A stretch of 17,097 nucleotides of DNA, from the NCBI GenBank assembly GCA_017421145.1, contig JAFOTA010000105.1, positions 1 through 17,097 on the forward strand, in the 5' to 3' direction. Origin of the DNA: Treponema sp. GTDB taxonomy: Bacteria; Spirochaetota; Spirochaetia; Treponematales; Treponemataceae. Positions 1-5,552 of this stretch are shown here, piece after piece. The first letter of the stretch is position 1. Each line of letters opens with the position of its first letter. The notes under the pieces were generated by a model. It did not search any database, was not told the origin of the DNA, and saw nothing but the letters and a program-made list of their open reading frames with translations. A program made the translations under genes and the position numbers.

Positions 1-150
1 CATGCTTATGCGACCTTCATGCTGGCGCAGGGCGTGGACCTGAAGGTGGTTTCATCGCTGCTCGGGCACAGTTCCATTTCCACGACAGCGAACCTGTACA
101 CGCAGAAAGGGAGCCTGTGTTGTTCCCGTCAACTCCATTTATTTTTATAG
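1..150 (+). CDS. Tyrosine recombinase, C-terminal fragment (5' partial, chimeric 3' end)
   Basis: The reading frame is open from the window edge to a TAG at 148-150. It begins HAYATFMLAQGVDLK and continues through SSLLGHSSISTTANLYT. This is the C-terminal catalytic box of phage-integrase/Xer-type tyrosine recombinases: the His of the RHxxAT box, the GH of LLGHSS, and the nucleophilic Tyr of LYT at 97-99. The invariant Arg just before the first His lies outside the window. Recombinases of this family usually end a few residues after the Tyr. Here the frame runs on for 16 more codons, and most of these read antisense to the lipoprotein gene, so the native end is probably lost near 103-112. Bases 1-100 are about 57% G+C against about 43% for 121-240, consistent with foreign origin or a join. 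It converges on the lipoprotein gene. Whether it is part of an active integrase or a remnant cannot be seen. Confidence 0.75.
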   Translation, partial: HAYATFMLAQGVDLKVVSSLLGHSSISTTANLYTQKGSLCCSRQLHLFL

Positions 151-1981
151 AAAGATTTGCATCGCTTTCGTCGTTCAGAATGTTGTAGCCAATGCCGGAT
201 GCCGTGGTCTCGTAATATACAAATCCGTCCGCTTCATTTCCGTTTGGCGAGGAAGCGATTGATATTGTCGGTTTTGAAAGTGCCTTCACAACTTTGATTT
301 TTTCACCGAAAACCCGTGCTGTCATGCAGTCCTTTGTGACGGTCACGCTCAGGTCGTATGTTCCAATTGGAAGCGCAGTGTCGATCTGTTCGGCAGGGGA
401 GAAATCTGTTCCGCCGATATTTCCTAAAACTTTTGCGCCTGCGTCCTGGGGCGAAGGTTTTATCGTGCAGTTTACGCTTCCGTTTTGTGCCGGGACTTCA
501 ATATATTTGTATCCGTCGCTTCCTAGTTTTACCGGCAGATTGAATTCAAACAAAGGAGCCTGGAGCTGTTTTGCTACCATGACTTTTTTTGGTGCGGAAA
601 GTTCCCTGTCGTTGCAGAATTCCTTGTGGACTGTCGCCGTAAGAATGTGCGGCCCGAAAGAAAGATTTCCGCTCTTTTGACCTTCCGATATGGCTCCATC
701 GACATTTGTGGTGAGTGTCGTTCCTTCCTCGTCGGTTCGAATTTCATAGGAGACTGTAGAAGCATCGGGATCAATCTCGATGTATTTGAATCCACCGGCA
801 TCCTCGAATCCGTTGAAGTCGCTTCCAAAATCAATCACGGCCTCGTCTGGTTTCTTCACGATTCTGATTTTCTTTTCTACAGCCACGGAGACAGCATTGA
901 GCCTGCTTGATTCCACCCTGATTGTGTGCTGCCTGATTCCGCTTACCGTGTAGATACCGGAGTTTGGACTTACGGAAACATTGTCCACGCTTACGGAAAG
1001 ACTGTCGCCCTCCTGTCCAGAAACTGTAAACGAAACTTGACTTTCGTTTGCCGGAACCTCGATGCACTCAAATCCCTGGTCATCGCTGAGTCCGTTGAAA
1101 GCATCCATCACGTTGATTTCCGGCTCCACAAGCACGTTCAGTCCCAGACTTGGGTCGGTGGAAAGCAGTTCCGCCTTTAGCCCGTGCGGACCGGTCACCT
1201 GCGCCGTGTATTCGTAGGATGTAAAATTGTCAACCTGCTCATCAAAATAGTAGAAGAAAACATTGCTCCCCGTGTCCGGATTTCTGTTGTCATTTAGGCT
1301 TAGGATTTTGCTTTCCTTGTAATAAAGATTTCCGTCGCTTTCACGCAGCCAGCATTTTATCTCGTATGTCGAATTCTTGTTTCTGTAAAGGCTCTGGTCC
1401 GGTGGTTCGAACGAAAGGTATGCGTTTTTTCCTCCGAGCGTCTGCTTTACAACCTGCATGTTCCTGATGTTGTCGGGCGGAGTGTTCTGGATGAAGCTTG
1501 TGGAGTAGAAGAGTTCCGGGCTTTGAGATTTCAAATCTGCCTCGGAAAATGACGAGCGGTTTTCTGGCCAGAGGCATCCCGAAAGGGTGATTCTTTTTCC
1601 CTGCCATTCGTCAGGAAGATTTGCGCGGATTTTTATGTAGGTCGGATCGACCATTATTTCTTCAGAAGGAAAGACAAGAGAACCACCCTCAGCATTGAAC
1701 GTAAAGCAGCTTCCTCCGCCCGGATTTTTTAGAAGCGTGATTTTCTGAGGGTTTATCGTATAAAGGTTTATTTCTACGGAATCTTTTGCATAAAGATTCA
1801 GCCCGCCGTTCAGATATGTATTTTCGGAGGCATATTCGATTTTTCCAACCTGACAGGTAGATGTCCAGTAGTCGAACCAGTGCTTCACAGGCAGATTGTA
1901 CTGTTCGCATGATACAAAGAGCAATAGAACAAAAAGAGATATAAAACAATATGCTTTCTTATAAGCCAGCTTCCTGTTCAC
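17..1981 (-). CDS. Repeat-containing surface lipoprotein, 3' end chimeric
   Basis: The 654-codon frame starts at GTG (1979-1981). It opens with a lipoprotein signal peptide: basic residues, a hydrophobic stretch at about residues 11-22, and a lipobox LFVSC with the lipidated Cys at 25. This predicts membrane anchoring after signal peptidase II cleavage. Residues 30-300 form an unrecognised, beta-rich region. From about residue 303, units of ~93 residues each begin with a G(F/Y)xYIE-like strand, at 303, 396, 489 and 584, and look like Ig-like surface modules. The fourth unit stops after about 42 residues, where the frame passes into antisense of the recombinase fragment, so roughly the last 28 residues are not native. 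The start is uncertain: the GTG has only a weak GAG-type ribosome site, and an in-frame TGA at 1988-1990 separates it from an ATG (2006-2008) with a good GGGGG site. It may be a recently damaged pseudogene or a rearranged allele. The function is unknown; a surface role is inferred. Confidence 0.7.
   Translation of the reverse strand: MNRKLAYKKAYCFISLFVLLLFVSCEQYNLPVKHWFDYWTSTCQVGKIEYASENTYLNGGLNLYAKDSVEINLYTINPQKITLLKNPGGGSCFTFNAEGGSLVFPSEEIMVDPTYIKIRANLPDEWQGKRITLSGCLWPENRSSFSEADLKSQSPELFYSTSFIQNTPPDNIRNMQVVKQTLGGKNAYLSFEPPDQSLYRNKNSTYEIKCWLRESDGNLYYKESKILSLNDNRNPDTGSNVFFYYFDEQVDNFTSYEYTAQVTGPHGLKAELLSTDPSLGLNVLVEPEINVMDAFNGLSDDQGFECIEVPANESQVSFTVSGQEGDSLSVSVDNVSVSPNSGIYTVSGIRQHTIRVESSRLNAVSVAVEKKIRIVKKPDEAVIDFGSDFNGFEDAGGFKYIEIDPDASTVSYEIRTDEEGTTLTTNVDGAISEGQKSGNLSFGPHILTATVHKEFCNDRELSAPKKVMVAKQLQAPLFEFNLPVKLGSDGYKYIEVPAQNGSVNCTIKPSPQDAGAKVLGNIGGTDFSPAEQIDTALPIGTYDLSVTVTKDCMTARVFGEKIKVVKALSKPTISIASSPNGNEADGFVYYETTASGIGYNILNDESDANLSIKINGVDGNNTGSLSACTGSLSWKWNCARAAMKPPSGPRPAPA
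100..115. other. Probable recombination or rearrangement junction
   Basis: Plus-strand recombinase coding sequence ends and minus-strand lipoprotein sequence begins within this short interval. The lipoprotein's fourth repeat reads sensibly to about residue 625 (position ~106) and then turns into the antisense of the recombinase, a low-complexity tail rich in Trp, Cys and Pro. The recombinase reads sensibly through its Tyr (97-99). The exact breakpoint cannot be fixed to better than about 10-15 bases. It could be an integration or inversion crossover, a deletion scar, or an assembly chimera. Confidence 0.6.
104..1075 (-). repeat. Tandem ~93-residue repeats within the lipoprotein (fourth unit truncated)
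   Basis: Four protein-level repeats start at residues ~303, 396, 489 and 584, spaced 93, 93 and 95 residues. Each begins with an aromatic/YIEV strand, followed by a V-S-x-x-I/V strand and a D/G-rich turn. The complete units end in a T-V-T-K-like strand followed by a K(K)I(K/R)(I/V)VK-like linker. The fourth unit keeps only its first half. The units are diverged at DNA level, so they are not simple microsatellites. Confidence 0.7.
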
Positions 1982-2110
1982 AATTTCTCATCGAGTCTTC
2001 TTTGGCATATCATGAACCCCCAGCAATATCAAAAACTCTTCCTCCGACTTATTTTAACATAAGGATTGTCATATATACCAGTCTTGAATTGGAGTTTTTA
2101 GAAAAATTTG

Positions 2111-2141
2111 AAAAAAAACCGCCGTGGAAAAACCAAGGCGG
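2111..2141 (-). terminator. Rho-independent terminator after tRNA-Leu
   Basis: On the minus strand CCGCCTTGG and CCACGGCGG pair as a nine-base stem with one internal mismatch (arms 2133-2141 and 2119-2127) around a T-rich loop. Eight T residues follow (2111-2118). It lies five bases beyond the mature tRNA 3' end and separates the tRNA from the lipoprotein gene. Confidence 0.9.
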
Positions 2142-2146
2142 CATGC

Positions 2147-2232
2147 TGCCGGGAACCAGACTTGAACTGGCACGGATGTTACCATCCGAGGGATTTTAAG
2201 TCCCTTGTGTCTACCAATTCCACCATCCCGGC
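2147..2232 (-). tRNA. tRNA-Leu (anticodon UAA)
   Basis: The 86-nt type II tRNA has a 7-bp acceptor stem (GCCGGGA with TCCCGGC, then discriminator A). The D arm contains TGGTAGACA. The anticodon stem GGGA/TCCC carries the loop CTTAAAA, which gives anticodon TAA and reads UUA/UUG. The long variable arm has a paired stem CGGATG/CATCCG. The T arm contains the TTCAAGT loop. The 3' CCA is not encoded (the next bases are GCA) and must be added by the CCA-adding enzyme. It has its own promoter and terminator, so it is a single-gene transcription unit. Confidence 0.97.
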
Positions 2233-2243
2233 AAGGTTCAATC

Positions 2244-2272
2244 ATTATAAAACAAATCTTCCGCTTTTTCAA
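2244..2272 (-). promoter_or_regulatory. Sigma-70 promoter of tRNA-Leu
   Basis: The -35 TTGAAA (2267-2272) and the perfect -10 TATAAT (2244-2249) are separated by 17 bases. The predicted transcription start is only a few bases upstream of the mature tRNA 5' end at 2232. No discriminator G+C-rich box is evident. Confidence 0.85.
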
Positions 2273-2284
2273 GTGGGAATGCGG

Positions 2285-2773
2285 CTACTTTATCTGTGAA
2301 AAAAGCGATGACATTTCGTCGCGCCACTCTCCGCGTGAATTCCGGTCTTCCCAGTCTATGATTTTTTTGATCGTAAAATGACGTACGTCACGGATGTTCG
2401 GGTAATTAAGCACTCCGAACCTTCCCTGGCCGATATATGCAATCTTGTCACCGTCACCGAGCTTTTCTCCTGCAGCCACCTGTTCCATGGCACATTCAAA
2501 ATGGATCGGATTTTCACCTCCCCTTTCCCTGAGTGCCGATGCCAGATCGTTTATGACCTTGGAGCAAACCGGACATACCGGCTGATTCGCGCTCTTGAAA
2601 TTCTTTATGGCCTCATCCTCTGACTGAATCTGATTGTGCGAAACTGAAGAATGAGGCCTGAAGCGGCTTTTTTTCTCCCTGGGTTCTCTGGACTGGTTTT
2701 CTTCATGACGGCGGCCGTTGTTCTGACCGGAAGAGCCTGAATGTCTTCTGCGTCTGTCTCTATCTCTACTCAT
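2285..2773 (-). CDS. Basic-tailed protein with a CxxC/HxxC zinc-type site, function unknown
   Basis: The protein has 162 residues and two parts. Residues 1-40 are extremely basic and polar (repeated R/D/H and a run of four Arg), probably disordered and able to bind nucleic acid. Residues 60-160 are globular, with Cys67-x2-Cys70 and His91-x2-Cys94. This is the spacing of a treble-clef or ribbon zinc site, preceded by an acidic stretch (SEDEAIKN) at 51-58. After it comes a short, G-rich beta segment and a Trp/charged helix. The ATG start at 2773 has no strong ribosome site and lies 33 bases after the preceding gene, with a run of nine A in the gap on the coding strand. It ends just before the tRNA-Leu promoter and no terminator is visible. 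I do not recognise a named family; RNA or ribosome association is an inference from the basic tail and the neighbouring translation genes. Confidence 0.8.
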   Translation of the reverse strand: MSRDRDRRRRHSGSSGQNNGRRHEENQSREPREKKSRFRPHSSVSHNQIQSEDEAIKNFKSANQPVCPVCSKVINDLASALRERGGENPIHFECAMEQVAAGEKLGDGDKIAYIGQGRFGVLNYPNIRDVRHFTIKKIIDWEDRNSRGEWRDEMSSLFSQIK

Positions 2774-2806
2774 ACCGCAAATGATAGTGCAATCTGATTT
2801 TTTTTT

Positions 2807-2989
2807 CTAGTATGTTTTTTCCGGGGCGTGGAGAGAATTTCGTTTTTCGACGATCTGCCTGCTGACGACCAGGGCAATGCGCTCCACCGCAAAACTGATG
2901 TAAGTTTCATCCTGGATTTTCTGCTGCAGCTCTTTTATGCGAAGGATGTTATTTTTGTTTTTCGCGGAAGAATTCTTTGAAACCGGCAT
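2807..2989 (-). CDS. Small 60-residue protein of unknown function
   Basis: A short frame starts at ATG 2989, seven bases after the yraN stop codon. A GGAG ribosome site lies at the very end of yraN, spaced ten bases from the ATG. The tight coupling and ribosome site support a real gene despite the short length. The protein is basic at the N-terminus (several Lys and Asn) and then predicted helical (IKELQQKIQDETYISFAVER). It has no signal peptide or metal motif. Its position in the yraN / FlhB-like group suggests co-expression with those genes. No family is recognised. Confidence 0.65.
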   Translation of the reverse strand: MPVSKNSSAKNKNNILRIKELQQKIQDETYISFAVERIALVVSRQIVEKRNSLHAPEKTY

Positions 2990-2996
2990 ACTGTAT

Positions 2997-3389
2997 TTAC
3001 TCCGAAAAAGCGTTCACAATGTGGTGCACCGGCTCCAGTCCCGGGACATCGATTGCAAGTACATCAAATCTGATTGCCTTGCATTTATATTGTCGATGTT
3101 TTTCGATGTAAAATTTAGCTGTTTTGATTATCTTTTGCTGTTTCTTGTAATTTAATTCATGGGCAAGCATTTCGGCATTTCCATGAGGAAGCGCCTTGAC
3201 TTCAACGAACACGAGCACGTCGCCTTTTTCCGCCACCACGTCGATTTCACCTGAACGGCCCATGCGGAAATTCCGGTCAAGTATCCCGTATCCGAGAGAG
3301 GAAAGGTATGAGACTGCCCTATCCTCGCCGTTTCTTCCCTTTTCTACCGTTGAAGATTCAGGAACATGATCTGTGCATACGGATTCCAC
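2997..3389 (-). CDS. yraN: YraN/UPF0102 family endonuclease-like protein
   Basis: The 130-residue protein matches the YraN (UPF0102) family. The conserved GRxGE.RA helix is at residues 18-25, and the core GEIDVVAEKGDVLVFVEVK at 47-65. In this core Asp50 and the E-x-K pair Glu63/Lys65 form the restriction-endonuclease-like active-site pattern, with Gln85 following. Family members are Holliday-junction-resolvase-like nucleases of poorly defined role. The start is taken as GTG (3387-3389), five bases after the upstream stop, with a modest GGGA site; no ATG lies near. Length is normal for the family (about 115-130). YraN is often found near rplS, rnhB and flagellar-export-like genes in other bacteria, as here. 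Confidence 0.9.
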   Translation of the reverse strand: MESVCTDHVPESSTVEKGRNGEDRAVSYLSSLGYGILDRNFRMGRSGEIDVVAEKGDVLVFVEVKALPHGNAEMLAHELNYKKQQKIIKTAKFYIEKHRQYKCKAIRFDVLAIDVPGLEPVHHIVNAFSE

Positions 3390-3394
3390 CGGAT

Positions 3395-3652
3395 TCAGTT
3401 CCCGTCTGATGAAAATTCTTCGGCAAGCTCTTCAAGCTCACTGTCCACGTCAACGGATGCGGCTTCCTGATCGTTTTTGTGACCGCACGTCATAAGGAAA
3501 GGAATCTTCCATCTTTCTATGGCCGTAACATGATACCGCCTCACCGGATGATTCGCGGCAAGGAACATATTCACGGAATCCTCGAAAAAAACCGGAGCCG
3601 AAAAAGTGACCCCCTCTTTTATTTCATTACAATTCAATCTTGATAAAGGCAT
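3395..3652 (-). CDS. Small stand-alone protein resembling the N-terminal domain of Treponema HD-GYP proteins
   Basis: The frame is open from 3871, but its first part overlaps the FlhB-like gene. The ATG at 3652 has a GGGGG ribosome site eight bases upstream and is preferred, giving 85 residues. The sequence around residues 8-51 (NEIKEGVTFSAPVFFEDSV, then MFLAANHPV and AIERWKIPFLMT) has the form 'L-x-x-G-x-x-x-S-x-P-V-x-x-D ... L-x-A ... I-x-x-L-x-x-W-x-I'. This is the pattern of the short beta-rich module that precedes HD-GYP phosphodiesterase domains. No HD or GYP motif follows; the protein ends in an acidic tail (ELEELAEEF). It could be a domain-only regulator or a remnant. The assignment rests on pattern memory, not on an alignment. 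Confidence 0.6.
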   Translation of the reverse strand: MPLSRLNCNEIKEGVTFSAPVFFEDSVNMFLAANHPVRRYHVTAIERWKIPFLMTCGHKNDQEAASVDVDSELEELAEEFSSDGN

Positions 3653-3719
3653 AAACTTTTCCCCCACGAAACATGACGGCATGGAAACCGCACGCAAAAA
3701 AAGCGTTAAAATCAGAAAG

Positions 3720-3983
3720 TCATTTGCCTTGGGATAAGCTTCGGATGTAGGCGAACACACCGGCAACAGCCTGCCATGTAGATTCAGGCACGCATTGACC
3801 GACATCCTGTATTGACAATACATTTTCCAGAACATCGTCTTCAATGACGGGTATGTTGTTTTCCTTTGCAATACTTATCATCTTGTACGCAAGGAAGCCT
3901 TTTTCTTTGGCGGAAATCATCGGTGCCACGGCATTATCAGGATATTTCAGGGCAACGGCCGCCAGTTTTCGTATCTCGGTCAT
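3720..3983 (-). CDS. Stand-alone FlhB/YscU C-terminal homologue (FlhX/YlqH-like)
   Basis: The 87-residue protein matches the cytoplasmic C-terminal domain of the flagellar export protein FlhB. It has AVALKYPDN at residues 9-17, then the P-x-x-x-A-K-x-x-G-x-x-A segment, the E-N-N-I-P-V-I-E strand at 41-48, and the D-V-G-x-x-V-P helix start. The membrane part of FlhB is absent. So is the NPTH autocleavage loop; the sequence begins just where the cleaved PTH half would. Similar proteins (YlqH in Bacillus, 'FlhX' elsewhere) lie beside FliK-like genes downstream of rplS, as here. It probably partners with or modulates the export gate. The ATG start is 17 bases after the FliK-like stop, with a weak AGAAAG site. 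Confidence 0.85.
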   Translation of the reverse strand: MTEIRKLAAVALKYPDNAVAPMISAKEKGFLAYKMISIAKENNIPVIEDDVLENVLSIQDVGQCVPESTWQAVAGVFAYIRSLSQGK

Positions 3984-4000
3984 AAACTTTCTGTAATTTC

Positions 4001-5041
4001 TCAGGCAAGGGTTTCTACCGTCGAAGCATTTTCTTCAACAGTACAAAGCCCGTCGGAGCAAGCAGAGTCGGAATAGGTTACAGCCACAGGATTTCCTGCA
4101 CTCATGCCGGAGCTGAGGAATCCTCCAAGCCGCAGTTCTTCAGCTTTGATTTTTGAAGGCAAAAGCGGCGGTAATGTAAAGAACCGAACTTCCTCCCCTT
4201 TGCTTTTAGAACAGTATAGCACAAAAAAAAATTTTGTCGAGTTCAATTCACAGTTAAGTACGATTTTTTCGGTTTCCTTCTGCTCAAGGTCAATCAAAAG
4301 CCTTATGATTCCAGAAGCTGATCCGGCATCGGAGTTCCATTCATACGGAAGGAAAATCCAGTGCTTTTTTCCTCCTGCGACATGGTTCATGTACGTGAGA
4401 AGGCCTGTTCCGCTTCCGGTTCCGCCGGGATAAAGCCTTGAAATGAAATTTTCACCTTCGTTTACGCTTCCGTCCTTTTCATTCTGATTTCCGCCGTTGT
4501 TTTTTCCGCCCTGGTAATCTCCCAGTGAAAGCGACATCAATGAAAGTATGTTTTCCTCAGAGGGATTTATGCCTTTTTGAAGCAATATTGCGGCAGCCTC
4601 CGATGCAAGCTTTTCTTTTCCGGGAAACTTTTTTCCGATCCTTTCGGCCCTGTCCATAAGATCCCTGCTGATTTTCATGCCGCTCTGCTCCATGAACTGA
4701 AGCACCCTGTATGCTGCCGGAGAAAGCATGACGGATTCCGAGCCTAAATATGACTGTATTCCTGATGCCTGGTTCATGAACGGATTTTTTTCTTCGACCG
4801 GAACCAAAAGTATGCGTGAAGAAGAACCGGATTCAACCCTGGCTATGAAAGTTTCGCCTACAGAAAGCGGATTCTGGGACTGGACGCTGAGCCTGTTTCC
4901 GCCTGCACTTACCAAAAAAGAGCCGTTCCCGTTGTCTGAAAGAACCCTCACGAATACGGAAGATCCTTCGACCAATGGCCGGCTGCCTAGAGGACTTATA
5001 TTCTGAACCGGTACGACCTGTATCTGAGCTGGTGCCTGCAT
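4001..5041 (-). CDS. FliK-like (YlqG-type) protein
   Basis: The 346-residue protein resembles YlqG/FliK-type hook-length-control-like proteins in layout. The N-terminal 90 residues form a beta-rich region. A helical middle (about residues 100-175) and a low-complexity G/N-rich linker (about 176-200) follow. The C-terminal region runs from about 205 to 315, where W-x-x-L-P-Y-E and repeated alternating strands match the FliK C-terminal fold. The ATG at 5041 is chosen over an upstream TTG (5056) because GAAGGA lies six bases before it. The next gene is the FlhB-tail homologue, the natural partner of FliK in substrate-specificity switching. The rplS terminator ends about 25 bases upstream, leaving no space for a separate promoter. 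The identification comes mainly from architecture and neighbourhood. Confidence 0.65.
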   Translation of the reverse strand: MQAPAQIQVVPVQNISPLGSRPLVEGSSVFVRVLSDNGNGSFLVSAGGNRLSVQSQNPLSVGETFIARVESGSSSRILLVPVEEKNPFMNQASGIQSYLGSESVMLSPAAYRVLQFMEQSGMKISRDLMDRAERIGKKFPGKEKLASEAAAILLQKGINPSEENILSLMSLSLGDYQGGKNNGGNQNEKDGSVNEGENFISRLYPGGTGSGTGLLTYMNHVAGGKKHWIFLPYEWNSDAGSASGIIRLLIDLEQKETEKIVLNCELNSTKFFFVLYCSKSKGEEVRFFTLPPLLPSKIKAEELRLGGFLSSGMSAGNPVAVTYSDSACSDGLCTVEENASTVETLA

Positions 5042-5066
5042 CTGGGTTCCTTCCAAGGTTCCTTAT

Positions 5067-5107
5067 AGAAAACAAAAAAGGCAATCCTCAAAAAAAGGAC
5101 TGCCTTT
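5067..5107 (-). terminator. Rho-independent terminator after rplS
   Basis: Minus-strand arms AAAGGCAGTCCT (5096-5107) and AGGATTGCCTTT (5077-5088) pair over 12 bases with one G-U, around a T-rich loop. A T-rich tract (TTTTTTGTTTT) follows down to about 5067. It closes the ribosomal operon. The next gene starts at 5041, so some read-through or an internal promoter is needed to express it. Confidence 0.9.
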
Positions 5108-5120
5108 CCGTCAAGCTGAA

Positions 5121-5552
5121 TTATTTTTCTGCTGCCGGAGCTGCTTCTTTCTGCACTGTCTGGGCACTCATAAGCTTGTTTGAAGCCGTTACGCGGGCCT
5201 TTGCTTTCGGAGTGATAAGCTCCTTGATCTTTGAAGCCTTTCCGACCTTGTCGCGGATATAGTAAATCTTTGAGCGGCGGACTTTTCCTGGGCGTACGAT
5301 TTCAACTTTCTTTACGCGCGGGCTGTGTACCGGAAACACACGTTCAACACCGACTCCATAGCTCACCTTGCGTACTGTAAAGGTCTTGCGGACTCCGCTG
5401 TTTTTGATGCAGAGAACCAGACCTTCAAAAATCTGGATACGCTTTGTCTTTCCTTCGATAATCTCAAAGTAAACCTTAACAGTATCTCCGACTCTGAAGT
5501 CGGCTACGGCTGTTTTTTTCTGCTGCTCTTCAATAGTCTTAATAAGATCCAT
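5121..5552 (-). CDS. rplS: 50S ribosomal protein L19
   Basis: The 143-residue protein is clearly L19: [13 protein letters not shown] at 19-31, then [13 protein letters not shown] at 41-53 and the [10 protein letters not shown] motif at 69-78. L19 sits at the 30S-50S interface. The frame is open further upstream, but the ATG at 5552 is chosen because GGAG sits six bases before it and the protein then begins at the usual position. Its first 14 bases overlap the end of trmD in another frame, implying translational coupling. Residues 111-143 are a Lys/Ala-rich extension beyond the usual end of L19 (about 115-120 residues). It is the last gene of the operon before a strong terminator. Confidence 0.97.
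   Translation of the reverse strand: MDLIKTIEEQQKKTAVADFRVGDTVKVYFEIIEGKTKRIQIFEGLVLCIKNSGVRKTFTVRKVSYGVGVERVFPVHSPRVKKVEIVRPGKVRRSKIYYIRDKVGKASKIKELITPKAKARVTASNKLMSAQTVQKEAAPAAEK

Noticed and set aside
2147..2232. tRNA-Leu as the attachment site of the left-edge recombinase
   Set aside because: No second copy of the tRNA 3' end is visible near 1-150 or elsewhere in the window.
2798..2806. Nine-T homopolymer as a phase-variable tract
   Set aside because: It lies in the gap between two genes, not in a coding sequence or a promoter spacer I can recognise, and nine bases alone is weak evidence.
3653..3871. Longer version (158 residues) of the small HD-GYP-N-like protein
   Set aside because: The extra part overlaps the FlhB-tail gene in another frame and reads as an out-of-frame shadow; ATG 3652 has a GGGGG site.
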